Notes under the pieces: generated by a model
What the model saw: only the letters and a program-made list of their open reading frames with translations
Databases searched by the model: none
Told to the model about the DNA's origin: nothing
From: Candidatus Saccharibacteria bacterium
Lineage (GTDB): Bacteria > Patescibacteriota > Saccharimonadia > Saccharimonadales > Saccharimonadaceae
Assembly: GCA_016789455.1 (NCBI GenBank)
Contig: JAEUQU010000002.1
Location: 992,001-1,056,000, forward strand
Length of the DNA: 64,000 nt
Direction of reading: 5' to 3'
Part shown: one piece after another, positions 40,130 through 49,312 of the stretch
Layout: every line of letters starts with the position of its first letter
How positions within the stretch are numbered: the stretch's first letter is position 1
Made by a program: the position numbers and the translations under genes

Positions 40130-42841
40130 TTATTTACCTTTTGATGCTTTGTTTAGTTTTGAAGATTTAGCAGGACGTAATGTCACACCTTCTTTGCTGT
40201 CGTGTGCAAAGGTAACGGAAGAACCTTCGGCAACCTTGCCGCTTAGTATTTCAGTAGCCAGCTTGTTCTCCACATCGGTCTTTATGCGCCGTTTCAGCTC
40301 ACGAGCGCCGTATTCAGGCTGGTAGCCGACGTCTGCCAGATAATCAACCAACGACGCATCAAAGGTCAGTTCAATGCCTTGTCCGCGGGCAGTTCTTTTA
40401 ACCCGTTCAAGCTGCAATTCAACTATCAGCTTAATTTGTTCCTTGGTCAGTGAGTGGAAGACAATCACTTCGTCAATGCGGTTTAAGAACTCTGGCTTGA
40501 AATGACCACGCAGTACACCCATTAGGTCTTCTCTTAACTTGTCGTATGATTTAATGTTTTTGCCGTCTTTCAAGTTGCTCTGTATCAAGTCAGAGCCCAA
40601 GTTAGATGTGACAATAATGAGCGTATTAGTGAAGTCTACGACACGGCCTTTTCCGTCAGTTAAGCGACCGTCATCAAATACTTGTAACAGCACGTTGTAT
40701 ACATCAGGGTGCGCTTTTTCAATTTCGTCCAATAGCAGTACGCTATACGGACGGCGACGGACCCGTTCTGTTAGTTGTCCGCCTTCGTCATATCCAACAT
40801 AGCCAGGCGGCGAACCAATCAGGCGGGCAACGCTATGACGTTCCATATACTCGCTCATATCAATACGCGTTACTGCGTCTTCGTCACCAAAGACTACCCA
40901 TGCGAGAGCTTTGGCCAATTCGGTCTTACCGACGCCAGTTGGACCCAGGAACAGGAACGTAGCAATCGGCTTGCTGCCTTCAGATAAACCAGCACGGTTA
41001 AGCCGTACTGCATTAGAGACGGCGGTGATAGCTTCCTCCTGACCGATAACACGCTCGTGCAGCCGCTCTTCCATCTTCAGCAACTTTTCTTTTTCTTCCT
41101 GAGTTAATTCACTCACAGGGATACCAGTTATATTTGCCACGATCTGAGCAACGTGTTCAGCCAACACCTCACGCGAGGCAACGCCTTTCTTCTTCCGCCA
41201 ATCCCGGGTCAGCTTGTCTTTTTCAGACGACTTGTCTTTGATTTGTTGCTCTAGTGTCTTGGCTTCCTCAAATTGCTTGTGAGTAGTTGCATATTCTTGC
41301 TCGCGCTTCAATTTGGCAATTTCGGCCTCTTTTTCCTTTATATCCTGCGAGTAAGTATCTGCCCCTATACGGACGCGCGAAGCAGCCTGGTCAATTAGGT
41401 CAATCGCTTTATCGGGCAAGAACCTGTTGCTTACATAACGGTCGGACAGTTCGCTAGCTGCCACAATCGCTTCGTCACTGATTTTGATTTTGTGGTGAGC
41501 CTCATATTTGTCACGTAGACCGCGTAATATCTCAATGGTTTGTTCTACTGTTGGCTCAGGCACAAAGACAGGTTGGAAGCGCCGCTCCAGCGCTGCGTCT
41601 TTCTCGATATACTTCTGGTACTCGTTAAGCGTGGTAGCACCGATAAGATGCAGCTCACCCCGCGCCAGTGCAGGCTTTAAAACATTGGAAACATCTAAGC
41701 CGCCTTCGCCCCCACCCTGGCCAGCTCCAACAATGGTATGCAGCTCGTCTACAAAGACAATCAGCTCGTCTTTATGCTCCACAATCTCATCAACCACGGC
41801 TTTTATACGCTCCTCAAACTCACCGCGGTACTTACTGCCTGCCACCATAGCATTGAGGTTTACCTCAACAACCCGTTTGTCCTTCAGCACCTCAGGCACT
41901 TTGCCGTTATGGATACGCTGAGCCAAACCTTCAACAATAGCCGTCTTACCGACGCCAGGCTCACCAATCAGCACAGGGTTGTTCTTGGTACGGCGCGCTA
42001 GTATTTCAATAGTGGTTTCAATTTCTTTGGCTCGGCCAATGACAGGGTCCAGCTTGCCGCTCCTAGCTAGTTCGCTCAAATCTCGGGAGTATTTATCAAG
42101 CTGCGGCGTGGTGGATTTGCTCTCAACACGGCCTTCTTTAGCGCCCTTGCCAACAACCTTAACCGTTTTTTGGCGCAACGCTTGAGAAGTGAGGCCGTAT
42201 TTGCGCAAAACGTCACCAGCCATACCTTCATCTTCTTCAGCCAAGGCAACCAATAAATGTTCAGGCCCGATATATCCGTGACCTAACTCTCGGGCAGTTT
42301 GGAATGCGCTTTCTAGTACAGACTTAATGCGTGGCGATACCGTAACATCAACTTGCCCCTCGTCAGGCTCCCTTTCGTTACCCTTCGGGGCGTTGACTTC
42401 AATATAACCCTTTAAGTCTTCTTTTGTGAGCTTGAACTGTTTGAGAATCTCGGCGGTTACATCGCTATCAGCAAGGGCATATAGCAGGTGCTCGGTGTCT
42501 ACTTCGCGTCGACCGAATTTAACGGTAGTCTCGGCAGCTTGTTGTATGATCTCTTTAGTGTGTTCGCTCAACAAGTCTTCAAGATTAGTTGCCTCCCTGT
42601 CCCGAGGCAACGGGTAGCCCATATCCGAGCTAAAGTTCCCAAAGTCACTAGGGAGATCATCAAACATATTGAATAGACTGCCGCCAAATAACGAGTCAAA
42701 AGGAGAAGCAGCATCACGTCTGCGCAGGCGGGCATAATCCTGATTACACAGCTCAGCCACCTCCCGATGCCCATTACGAGTAATTGCCACAGTATGAGTG
42801 GCTGGGCGTTGTTTACAAATATCACATAATCCTTTAGCCAT
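40130..42841 (-). CDS. clpC: ClpC/ClpE-type unfoldase with an N-terminal zinc finger
   Basis: 903 residues. The N-terminus has a CDIC...[11 protein letters not shown] element resembling the zinc finger of ClpE and McsA (about 5-35). Then come a Clp N domain (about 90-235), AAA module 1 (P-loop GEPGVGKTA near residue 293), a middle coiled coil with an UVR-like segment (about 505-560) and AAA module 2 (GPTGVGKTE near 637, with the Clp sensor and [13 protein letters not shown] end). It unfolds substrates for ClpP or disaggregates proteins. AAGGAGGAG precedes ATG 42841, and TATAAT lies about 20 bases before it. Confidence 0.92.
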   Translation of the reverse strand: MAKGLCDICKQRPATHTVAITRNGHREVAELCNQDYARLRRRDAASPFDSLFGGSLFNMFDDLPSDFGNFSSDMGYPLPRDREATNLEDLLSEHTKEIIQQAAETTVKFGRREVDTEHLLYALADSDVTAEILKQFKLTKEDLKGYIEVNAPKGNEREPDEGQVDVTVSPRIKSVLESAFQTARELGHGYIGPEHLLVALAEEDEGMAGDVLRKYGLTSQALRQKTVKVVGKGAKEGRVESKSTTPQLDKYSRDLSELARSGKLDPVIGRAKEIETTIEILARRTKNNPVLIGEPGVGKTAIVEGLAQRIHNGKVPEVLKDKRVVEVNLNAMVAGSKYRGEFEERIKAVVDEIVEHKDELIVFVDELHTIVGAGQGGGEGGLDVSNVLKPALARGELHLIGATTLNEYQKYIEKDAALERRFQPVFVPEPTVEQTIEILRGLRDKYEAHHKIKISDEAIVAASELSDRYVSNRFLPDKAIDLIDQAASRVRIGADTYSQDIKEKEAEIAKLKREQEYATTHKQFEEAKTLEQQIKDKSSEKDKLTRDWRKKKGVASREVLAEHVAQIVANITGIPVSELTQEEKEKLLKMEERLHERVIGQEEAITAVSNAVRLNRAGLSEGSKPIATFLFLGPTGVGKTELAKALAWVVFGDEDAVTRIDMSEYMERHSVARLIGSPPGYVGYDEGGQLTERVRRRPYSVLLLDEIEKAHPDVYNVLLQVFDDGRLTDGKGRVVDFTNTLIIVTSNLGSDLIQSNLKDGKNIKSYDKLREDLMGVLRGHFKPEFLNRIDEVIVFHSLTKEQIKLIVELQLERVKRTARGQGIELTFDASLVDYLADVGYQPEYGARELKRRIKTDVENKLATEILSGKVAEGSSVTFAHDSKEGVTLRPAKSSKLNKASKGK

Positions 42842-42861
42842 ACGTACTCCTCCTTACTTTT

Positions 42862-42939
42862 ATTATATCCCGGTAAAAGCTTTTCGATATAGTTAGTGAG
42901 TTCCCGATCCTCGGCACCAGCACTGTGACTAATGCCGAG
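42862..42939 (-). promoter_or_regulatory. Promoter and upstream inverted repeat of the Clp gene
   Basis: TATAAT on the minus strand at 42862-42867 with a poor -35 region. Upstream, CTCGGCA (42910-42916) pairs with TGCCGAG (42933-42939); it may terminate hsp20 transcripts or act as an operator. No CIRCE, HAIR or CtsR site is recognisable. Confidence 0.5.
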
Positions 42940-42950
42940 TTGTCAGAAAC

Positions 42951-43451
42951 TTACTTGGTTTCCGATTTAGTATTGGTTAGCGAAGCTAATTTCGCCTTAC
43001 CTTTGCTGTTACCAGCTTTGATTTGGATACGCTTGGCTTCTGGTCGGTTAACGGGAACTGTAACCTTAAGCAAGCCTTTGTCCAGTTCGGCTGAAATATT
43101 ATCAGCGTCAGCACCTTCTGGCAGAACTACCCGACGAGCGAAGCTTGCGTTTCGTTCACGGACTAGATAGCTTTTCTTGCCCTCTTTTTCCTCTTGTTTT
43201 TCAGACGTCTCGCCCTTAATTTCCAAGATACCGTTGCGTACATTGAGCTCAATATCATCGGTGTCAAAACCAGGGGCTTGCATTTCAACAACCACATGGC
43301 TGTCGTCGGTGCTGTAAATGTCTACCGAAGGAAGGCTGAAGTTGCTACCGGGCAGACCAACCGTTCGCCAAAAATTGTCAAATAGCTTGTCGATTTCTTC
43401 AAAAGTAGAGAGACCGAGTGTATCATTTGGGCGACGAATTAAATCAAACAT
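42951..43451 (-). CDS. Small heat-shock protein, Hsp20 family
   Basis: 166 residues with the alpha-crystallin domain in the middle: VDIYSTDDSHVVVEMQAPGF, then DDIELNVRNGILEIKGE, and the end LDKGLLKVTVPV (about 40-140). The C-terminus carries a basic tail with RIQIK in place of the usual IxI anchor. It holds unfolded proteins for later rescue, which fits the Clp gene next to it. The ATG is preceded by AAAGGAGG, which can pair with a complementary CCTTCT further up in the leader. Confidence 0.92.
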   Translation of the reverse strand: MFDLIRRPNDTLGLSTFEEIDKLFDNFWRTVGLPGSNFSLPSVDIYSTDDSHVVVEMQAPGFDTDDIELNVRNGILEIKGETSEKQEEKEGKKSYLVRERNASFARRVVLPEGADADNISAELDKGLLKVTVPVNRPEAKRIQIKAGNSKGKAKLASLTNTKSETK

Positions 43452-43454
43452 GGC

Positions 43455-43552
43455 TTTCCTCCTTTCCCCGTCGCTGCCGCGATGAGCCGAGAAGGTTTGC
43501 TACTTAGGAGTGACGCTGCCATAGGTATTCGGCCATTTATTGCGTCTCCTAA
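43455..43552 (-). promoter_or_regulatory. Structured leader of hsp20, possible RNA thermometer
   Basis: Reading the minus strand: TTAGGAGACGC (43552-43542) can pair with GCGTCACTCCTAA (43516-43504) with a two-base bulge. Nearer the gene, CCTTCT (43495-43490) can pair with the ribosome-binding AGGAGG (43463-43458), with a UCGC-GGCA-GCGA hairpin between. Hiding the ribosome-binding site in a weak stem is typical of heat-shock RNA thermometers. The fold is drawn by eye. Confidence 0.4.
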
Positions 43553-43720
43553 CTCCGTCTGGCAAGCCTCAAGCACCACGCGGAAAAACGGTCATAACTT
43601 AGGTTTTAAAAGACACTGGTGCCGCATTTCTGCGGAGTGATTGCCTGCCTTAGAGGCTTAAACAACCACTAATTTGCTTCGATATGGTATGCTTTACTGT
43701 ATGAAAAATAGAGTCATGTT

Positions 43721-44812
43721 GTGTCCCTTCAAATAGGCATCGTCGGCCTCCCCAACGTCGGCAAATCCACCCTGTTCAACGCCCTGACCAACAATAATAT
43801 CCTGGCTGCCAATTACCCGTTCGCTACCATCGAGCCTAACACGGGAATTGTTCCCGTGCCGGACCACCGGTTGGATAAGCTGGCCGAGCTGTACAACAGC
43901 CAAAAGATTATTCCCGCTACCGTCACTTTCGTCGATATCGCCGGCCTGGTGTCCGGTGCCAGCAAAGGCGAAGGCCTGGGTAATAAATTTCTGGCCAACA
44001 TCCGCGAGTGTAACGCCATCTGCCACGTGGTGCGTGCTTTTGAAAACGACGATATCCAGCACGTCAGCAACAAGATCAACCCCAGCGAAGACATCGCCGT
44101 CATCAACACCGAGCTGATCCTGGCCGACATTCAGACGCTGGAGAACCGCCAGAACACCCTGGCCAAGCAGGCAAAATCTGACCCCAAGGCCCGCGGCCTG
44201 GTGGACTACATCGGTAAAATCAAAGCGATTTTAGATGAAGGTACTCCCCTGCACCAGGCACCAGACGTCCTAGACAGCGACGAGTGGCAGGAATTACAGA
44301 AGCAATTGCCGCTACTGACCGCCAAACCCGTCATCTATGTGTTCAATGTTGATGAGGACGGCCTGAGCAATGACGCCTACAAACAAGAATTGAGTTCGAT
44401 GGTCGCGCCGGCACAGAGCCTGTTCATCTCCGCCAGCCTGGAAGACCAGCTGCGCGAACTCGACGAAGCCGACGCCCGCGAATTATTGGAAGGCTACGGC
44501 CAGACCGAACCCGGCCTGCACCAGCTGATCCGCGCCGCCTACGAGACACTCGGCCTGCAGAGCTACCTCACCGCCGGCCCCAAGGAAGTCCGCGCCTGGA
44601 CTATTAAAAAGGGTGCGACCGCACCGCAGGCCGCCGGCGCCATCCACACCGATTTTGAAAAGGGCTTCATTGCCGCCAGCATCGTCGATTTCCACGACCT
44701 GATCGAGGCCGGCTCCGAAAGCGCCGCCCGCGCCGCCGGCAAGATCCGCACCGAGGGCAAGACCTACGTCATGCAGCCAAATGATGTAGTTGAATTCCGG
44801 TTTAACGTCTAG
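43721..44812 (+). CDS. ychF: Ribosome-associated GTPase/ATPase YchF
   Basis: 363 residues from GTG 43721. G1 motif GLPNVGKST, DIAGLVSGASKGEGLGNKFL as G3, and the C-terminal TGS-like region ending in RTEGKTYVMQPNDVVEFRFN. All match YchF/OLA1, which binds ATP in preference to GTP and associates with the ribosome. The start has TATGCT about 29 bases upstream. Its 3' end overlaps the convergent 44809 gene by four bases. Confidence 0.93.
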   Translation: MSLQIGIVGLPNVGKSTLFNALTNNNILAANYPFATIEPNTGIVPVPDHRLDKLAELYNSQKIIPATVTFVDIAGLVSGASKGEGLGNKFLANIRECNAICHVVRAFENDDIQHVSNKINPSEDIAVINTELILADIQTLENRQNTLAKQAKSDPKARGLVDYIGKIKAILDEGTPLHQAPDVLDSDEWQELQKQLPLLTAKPVIYVFNVDEDGLSNDAYKQELSSMVAPAQSLFISASLEDQLRELDEADARELLEGYGQTEPGLHQLIRAAYETLGLQSYLTAGPKEVRAWTIKKGATAPQAAGAIHTDFEKGFIAASIVDFHDLIEAGSESAARAAGKIRTEGKTYVMQPNDVVEFRFNV

Positions 44813-45384
44813 TCCGTTTGGGGACATGGCTGCCAACGCATGCCAGTGCGGTGACTGAACTGTTCTTGTAGCCATACATTCACCTCGGCCGTCGCGTCAG
44901 CATCGTCACAGATATCCTCTACCGGGCTACCCTCTATACGGTAGTCATCGATATGAACACGGCCGTCCAGCAGCATTACCTGCAACGCCAAGTGGTGTTC
45001 TAATGCCCCATCTTCTCCGGTCACCGACTCTATGAATTGTATGGTTTCCATTTCCGTAGCATCCGTGTCGCCTTCGACCGTCTCACGGACGTATACCACT
45101 TTTTCACCGAACATGGCAGCATTGCCCTCGCGATCAGCGCTTACCCTCATCGGCGTATCAATCATAAACGCTTCTATTACCGGCGCCTTGGGTCGGAGTG
45201 CGGTACGCGCCTCCCACCGGCTCGCCAGGATGACGTAGTCCAACAACTCCCGAAGTTCGCGGTACTGATATTCCATGTCGCCACGCGCCGCCTCGACTCG
45301 CTCGACCGCCTCCTCTTGCTCCTCTCTACTAAAGCCGCGTACGGCCAGGAAGTCATGAGTGTTGGCTGATCGTTTCTCGCTCAT
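44809..45384 (-). CDS. Uncharacterised acidic soluble protein
   Basis: 191 residues from ATG 45384 (MSEKRSANTHDF). A longer GTG-started frame would begin inside the predicted -10 box TATAGT, so I reject it. The first part is helical (REEQEEAVERVEAARGDMEY); the rest is a mixed acidic domain with IEAFMIDTPMRVSADREG and HIDDYRIEGSPVEDICDDAD. No family is recognised. No membrane segment or signal peptide. Confidence 0.65.
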   Translation of the reverse strand: MSEKRSANTHDFLAVRGFSREEQEEAVERVEAARGDMEYQYRELRELLDYVILASRWEARTALRPKAPVIEAFMIDTPMRVSADREGNAAMFGEKVVYVRETVEGDTDATEMETIQFIESVTGEDGALEHHLALQVMLLDGRVHIDDYRIEGSPVEDICDDADATAEVNVWLQEQFSHRTGMRWQPCPQTD

Positions 45385-45474
45385 GGGGCTGCTTCTGGCG
45401 GTTCCACCCACCCTGTCGGCACCGCCTGTTATTGCCACTATACCTTAGGGGCCGCGTATCGGGCAATAAAAATA

Positions 45475-45548
45475 CTCCCAAGGTGGGAGCTTTACAACAT
45501 ATTCATGGATGGTTCCCGCCCGGAGCGCACGTGTGCACTCCGGGCGGG
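45475..45548 (-). terminator. Double hairpin terminator after the DUF4214 gene
   Basis: On the minus strand a long stem (CCCGCCCGGAG with CTCCGGGCGGG, 45515-45548, extended by GCAC/GTGC in the loop) is followed by CTCCCA-CCT-TGGGAG (45475-45489) and TATTTTTATT. Confidence 0.75.
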
Positions 45549-45579
45549 GCCATCTACTTTCCTGATCCTCGCGTGAGGA

Positions 45580-46491
45580 TCACTGGCCGATCATCGACGG
45601 GTACGTCCCGTCGAACTCGGTGACGTCCACCGGGTTGTTGCCGACCTGCATCCTCCACTCGGAGATGATGCCGGCCGTCCAGGGCTTGTCGCCCAGCCGG
45701 TAGTTGACGTACACGGCGTTGTAGCCGCCGTTGTGGGTCTCGCCGCCGGTCAGGTCGATGATCTTGGCCCCGACCTTGAGCAGCTCGAGGGCCGTGCCGC
45801 AGGTCTTGTCGAGCTTGCCGTGGACCTTGTTGGTGATCTCGCCGACGACGCCGATGAGCACCCGGGCGCCCTTGACGTTCTTCTTCAGCCCGGTCTGGGT
45901 CTTGAAGCCCTTCATGAAGGCGCAGTTGGCCCCGTGCTTCATGGCGAGCGGGATGACCTCGTTCTCGACGAGGTCGAGCGCGTCGTTCCACATCAGCGCA
46001 CCACCAGTGGTGGTGTCCGTCCCGCAGATGCCCGCGAGACGGTTGTGGTACTCGGCCGAGGCCAGCACCTCCATGACGGCGAAGTCGACGCCGCGGTTGT
46101 TGATGTTGGTCAGCGACGTGTCCATGCCGCCGGCGTCGGGCTCGCGGTCGAGCAGCGCCGCGTAGATCGCCCCCACCAGGTCGCGGGGGTCGGGCCACGT
46201 GGCCTGGGTCAGCTCCGACGCGACGATGCGGAAGCCGGCCTGGGTCAGGCCCTGGTGGCAGCCGTCCTCCTCGGCGTACTGCGCGTTGGCCTGCAGCTCA
46301 CCGGCGTCGGGCTGCCGGTCCCAGCTGTGCACGGCGTAGGCCGTGATCTCGCCGGTGACCGACTGTTCACGTCCGTCGGCAGCGGCAGCGGTGCCGGTGA
46401 GAACGGTCATGCCGCTCACCATCACCAATGCCGCCACCAGTGCGGCCGGAAGCCGGCGCAGCCAACTCCGGCTGGTCAAGAACTCGATCAA
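45580..46491 (-). CDS. Secreted protein with a DUF4214-like domain
   Basis: 303 residues from TTG 46491, four bases after GGGGAG. A signal peptide (about 1-38, ending TGTAAAAD) is followed by a DUF4214-like helical segment (YAALLDREPDAGGMDTSLTN, then VMEVLASAEYHNR, about 108-155), a domain common in surface and S-layer-associated proteins, and a C-terminal region of about 130 residues without a known family. The coding sequence is visibly GC-richer than its flanks. The minus-strand promoter has TTGCGT, a 16-base gap and TAGTAT. Confidence 0.7.
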   Translation of the reverse strand: MIEFLTSRSWLRRLPAALVAALVMVSGMTVLTGTAAAADGREQSVTGEITAYAVHSWDRQPDAGELQANAQYAEEDGCHQGLTQAGFRIVASELTQATWPDPRDLVGAIYAALLDREPDAGGMDTSLTNINNRGVDFAVMEVLASAEYHNRLAGICGTDTTTGGALMWNDALDLVENEVIPLAMKHGANCAFMKGFKTQTGLKKNVKGARVLIGVVGEITNKVHGKLDKTCGTALELLKVGAKIIDLTGGETHNGGYNAVYVNYRLGDKPWTAGIISEWRMQVGNNPVDVTEFDGTYPSMIGQ

Positions 46492-46598
46492 CTCGCTCCC
46501 CTTTCCGGGAACAGGAAAACAGATGACGAAGACGCGCTACTCGCGCGTCCAACCCCTATACTACGCCAATTGGCGTAAAACGCAACAGTATTGTGAAA

Positions 46599-47324
46599 TT
46601 ATCGTAATGGCTTCAGCAGGTAGAAGCGTTCGCGGTTGCCCTTACTGCCAGCCACCTCACTATCCGCCTTGTCGGCGACCACTGCATACTGGCGCACCCA
46701 CAATTCAAAGTCTTTAAGAATCTGCCGCCGGACCGTATCGTTCTTGATGACCCCCTTGTTGACCTGGTGCTTGCCCGCCTCGAACTGCGGCTTCAGCATG
46801 GCGACAACGTGTGTATTTCTTGTGGATAAGTTGGTGAAAACGTGTGGAAGAATCTCCCGCAGGCTGATAAAACTAAGGTCCATCACCGTGATATCCGGTC
46901 GCTCCCCTTCTGGCAGCATAAAGTCGCGGATGTCGGTCTTTTCGTACAGCTCCACTGCGGAATTGCCCCGCAGCGACGGGTGCAGCTGGTCGGTGCCGAC
47001 ATCGACGGCAATCACCCGTCTTGCCCCGCGTTTTAATGAAAAATCGGTGAACCCACCCGTGCTGGAGCCAATATCCAATACAACTTTATCTTTAAACTGC
47101 AATCCTAGCACCTTGGCCACGCTAGCCAGCTTCAGACCGGCCCGGCTGACGAACTGCTCCTGCGCCTTCAAACGGATATCCGCCTCTACCGACACGAAAA
47201 AACCAGGCTTAGTGACCGTCTTTCCATCGACGGTCACCTTGCCCAGTTTAATCCAACTCTCGGCCTGACTGCGCGAGGCGACGAGCCCGCGGGCTGCCAG
47301 TACTGCGTCGAGTCGCTGTTTCAA
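46599..47324 (-). CDS. tlyA: TlyA-type rRNA 2'-O-methyltransferase/hemolysin family
   Basis: 241 residues from TTG 47324. The N-terminal S4 RNA-binding domain (RLDAVLAARGLVASRSQAES, then VTVDGKTVTKPG) is followed by the FtsJ-like methyltransferase fold with SAM motif VVLDIGSSTGGFTDF and ITVMDLSFISL. TlyA methylates cytidines in 16S and 23S rRNA in several bacteria. The TTG start lies three bases after the efp stop, so the two are coupled. No Shine-Dalgarno sequence of its own is seen. Confidence 0.9.
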   Translation of the reverse strand: MKQRLDAVLAARGLVASRSQAESWIKLGKVTVDGKTVTKPGFFVSVEADIRLKAQEQFVSRAGLKLASVAKVLGLQFKDKVVLDIGSSTGGFTDFSLKRGARRVIAVDVGTDQLHPSLRGNSAVELYEKTDIRDFMLPEGERPDITVMDLSFISLREILPHVFTNLSTRNTHVVAMLKPQFEAGKHQVNKGVIKNDTVRRQILKDFELWVRQYAVVADKADSEVAGSKGNRERFYLLKPLR

Positions 47325-47327
47325 AGC

Positions 47328-47891
47328 CTAGTCTTTCGCGCGTTCAAGATACTCGCCGGTGCGGGTATCGACCTTGAGGCGGTCGCCAGTCTTGATGAAC
47401 GCCGGCACCTTGATGACAAAGCCCGTCTCCAGCGTGGCGTCCTTCTGCAGGCTGCTGGTGGTATCGCCCTTGACGACGTTCTCGGCGTAGGTCACCTCGA
47501 GCACCAGGTTCTTTGGCAGCTCGATATTGATGACCTTGCCCTCAAAGAACTGCAGGTCGACATCGTTGCCTTCCTTCAGGAAATTCTTGGCTTCGTCGAT
47601 GACATCGGCCGGCAGCTGGAACTGCTCAAAGCTCTGCGGATCCATGAAGTGGAAATCGTCGCCATCGCTGTACAGGTATTGTACACTGCGGTGCTCGACG
47701 CTGGCGGGCTCAATCTTCTCGGCGCCCTTGAACGTCTTAGGAATGACGCTGCCATCGATAACGTTCTTCAAACGGACGTTGACGATACTGCCGCCGCGTC
47801 CCATGACTTTCTGTGAGTATTCGATAACCCGGAACGGCTTGCCGTCAAGCTGAATCAGCACGCCCTTCTTGAGGTCGGTTGGACCATACAT
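47328..47891 (-). CDS. efp: Translation elongation factor P
   Basis: 187 residues, three-domain EF-P from KKGVLIQLDGKPFRVIEYSQ to the C-terminal GDRLKVDTRTGEYLERA. EF-P relieves stalling at polyproline. At the tip of the first domain the loop reads KVMGRGGS: Arg32 takes the place of the lysine that is lysylated in E. coli, and no proline precedes it. That arrangement recalls the rhamnosylated arginine of other bacteria, but no modifying enzyme is visible here. It lies downstream of rpsR in the same unit. Confidence 0.93.
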   Translation of the reverse strand: MYGPTDLKKGVLIQLDGKPFRVIEYSQKVMGRGGSIVNVRLKNVIDGSVIPKTFKGAEKIEPASVEHRSVQYLYSDGDDFHFMDPQSFEQFQLPADVIDEAKNFLKEGNDVDLQFFEGKVINIELPKNLVLEVTYAENVVKGDTTSSLQKDATLETGFVIKVPAFIKTGDRLKVDTRTGEYLERAKD

Positions 47892-47927
47892 GTTGCTCTT
47901 TGCCCCTGCTCGTAGTTCTGGTTGCTA

Positions 47928-48134
47928 TTAGTTACTGGCGACGAATGGCATCAGAGCCAGGTGCCGGGCACGCTTGATAGCGATAGCCAGCTGGCGCTGC
48001 TGCTTGGTGCTCAGGCCGGACTTGGCAGCCGGCTCGATCTGGCCGTACATGTTGACGAAGCGCTGCAGCGTCTTTACGTCGCGGTAATCAAAGTACGCTG
48101 GAGTGTCTTTCTTGAATTTGGAACGTGGTTTCAT
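47928..48134 (-). CDS. rpsR: 30S ribosomal protein bS18
   Basis: 68 residues, typical of bS18: FDYRDVKTLQRFVNMYGQI, then KSGLSTKQQRQLAIAIKRAR. It forms a dimer with bS6 on the ribosome platform. It is 37 bases downstream of ssb in the conserved rpsF-ssb-rpsR order. AAGGA lies about 11 bases before ATG 48134, a weak ribosome-binding site. Confidence 0.95.
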   Translation of the reverse strand: MKPRSKFKKDTPAYFDYRDVKTLQRFVNMYGQIEPAAKSGLSTKQQRQLAIAIKRARHLALMPFVASN

Positions 48135-48171
48135 TGTAGTTGTAGTCCTTATATAACGTTAGTACGAAGTA

Positions 48172-48654
48172 TTAGAACGGAATTTCTGAAAGATCAATTG
48201 GCTTGTCGTCGATGTCTTCGATGACAACATCATCCTTCTTCTTGGAGCGCGCACCGCTGCCACCGCCGCTGTTGCCACCGGAGTAACCGCCGCCGCTTCC
48301 GCCGCCGTCGCCGTCACCGCCACCGGCGCCGTCAAGGAAGGTGACGTCGTTGGCGACGACCTCGACCTTGCTGCGCTTCTGACCATCCTGCTCCCAGCTG
48401 CGCTGGCTCAGACGGCCCTGGACGATTGCCCGCCGACCCTTGCTCAGATACTGGTTGACGCGTTCGCCGAGCTGGGCCCAGGCGACGACATCGATGTAGT
48501 CGGCCGATTCCTGCCACTCGCCGTTGGCGTCCTTGTAGCTGCGGTTCAGCGCCAGGCTGAAGCTGGTGACGTTCTGGCCGCCAGGCGTGGTACGCATCTC
48601 TGGGTCACGGGTCAGATTGCCCATGATGATAACTTGGTTGATGCTGCGAGCCAT
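48172..48654 (-). CDS. ssb: Single-stranded DNA-binding protein
   Basis: 160 residues. The OB-fold begins SINQVIIMGNLTRDPEMRTT and continues through VTSFSLALNRSYKDANGEW and KGRRAIVQGRLSQRSWEQDG (about 1-105). A Gly/Ser-rich linker leads to the acidic tail ending DLSEIPF, the tip that binds partner proteins. This is complete for a bacterial SSB. The tail includes basic KKKDD before the acidic end. Confidence 0.95.
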   Translation of the reverse strand: MARSINQVIIMGNLTRDPEMRTTPGGQNVTSFSLALNRSYKDANGEWQESADYIDVVAWAQLGERVNQYLSKGRRAIVQGRLSQRSWEQDGQKRSKVEVVANDVTFLDGAGGGDGDGGGSGGGYSGGNSGGGSGARSKKKDDVVIEDIDDKPIDLSEIPF

Positions 48655-48688
48655 GTGATCCTCCTTTTACTTCCGTCTTCTCTTTTGC

Positions 48689-49048
48689 TTATTCTTTGTC
48701 GTTTTTGGCGTCTTTAGTTTCTTTGCCTTCTTCGGCTTCGTCGCCTTCACCCTCGACCGGGCGCTTCAGGTCACGGCTTACCAGCAGGTGGCGTAGGGAT
48801 TCGTCGGTGATGTTCAGGGTGCTGTCGACCTTCTGGACACTACTGCCCGGCAGGTTCAGCTCGAAGTAGGTGTAGACCGCGAAGTCTTCGCCGCGGATGC
48901 GGTAGGCCAGCTTCTTCTTGCCCTGGTTCTCTTCTTTGGTGATTTCACCGCCGTTTGCCTTGATGATGTCGCGCACCTTGGTGAGCGGCTTTTCCAGATC
49001 GATTTCCAGATCCGGGTGAATCAGAACGGTCAGTTCGTATTCTCGCAT
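48689..49048 (-). CDS. rpsF: 30S ribosomal protein bS6
   Basis: 119 residues from ATG 49048 (MREYELTVLIHPDL), preceded by AGGAGG at good spacing; the in-frame extension upstream is rejected. KKLAYRIRGEDFAVYTYFEL matches bS6. The C-terminus has an acidic extension (EGEGDEAEEGKETKD) of a kind seen in some bS6 proteins. It heads the unit rpsF-ssb-rpsR-efp-tlyA. Confidence 0.95.
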   Translation of the reverse strand: MREYELTVLIHPDLEIDLEKPLTKVRDIIKANGGEITKEENQGKKKLAYRIRGEDFAVYTYFELNLPGSSVQKVDSTLNITDESLRHLLVSRDLKRPVEGEGDEAEEGKETKDAKNDKE

Positions 49049-49223
49049 GAAGTTCCTCCTATGGATACGCCTGCGTGGCGCAGCGCTCACGAACCTCCGG
49101 ACACTGGCAAAAGCACATACCTGGGATTGCCCCTGACATACGCCTCGCCCACTGCCACGGATGCCACCAGAGCGCAGGTTATTGACGCTTATTATTATAC
49201 ACCATCATTTGAAATAAATTCAA
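49049..49223 (-). promoter_or_regulatory. Promoter and long leader of the rpsF unit
   Basis: Minus-strand TTGAAT (49218-49223), an 18-base spacer and TATAAT (49194-49199), then a leader of about 140 bases to ATG 49048. bS6/bS18 autoregulate through such leaders in many bacteria, using a CCG-containing hairpin; GTCCGGAGG is present, but I cannot confirm the fold. Confidence 0.55.
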
Positions 49224-49254
49224 GGATAGTTAATGAGTATTTAATCTGTCGGCG

Positions 49255-49307
49255 AAAAAAGCGCGGCCCCTTCCCGCAACTCGCGAAAAGAGGCCGGCGG
49301 CGGCGCT
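49255..49307 (-). terminator. Terminator of the 49313-49729 gene
   Basis: On the minus strand an imperfect GC-rich stem (AGCGCCGCCGCCGGCCTC against AAGGGGCCGCGC) is followed by TTTTTTCG, a good T-tract. Confidence 0.65.
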
Positions 49308-49312
49308 TATCC

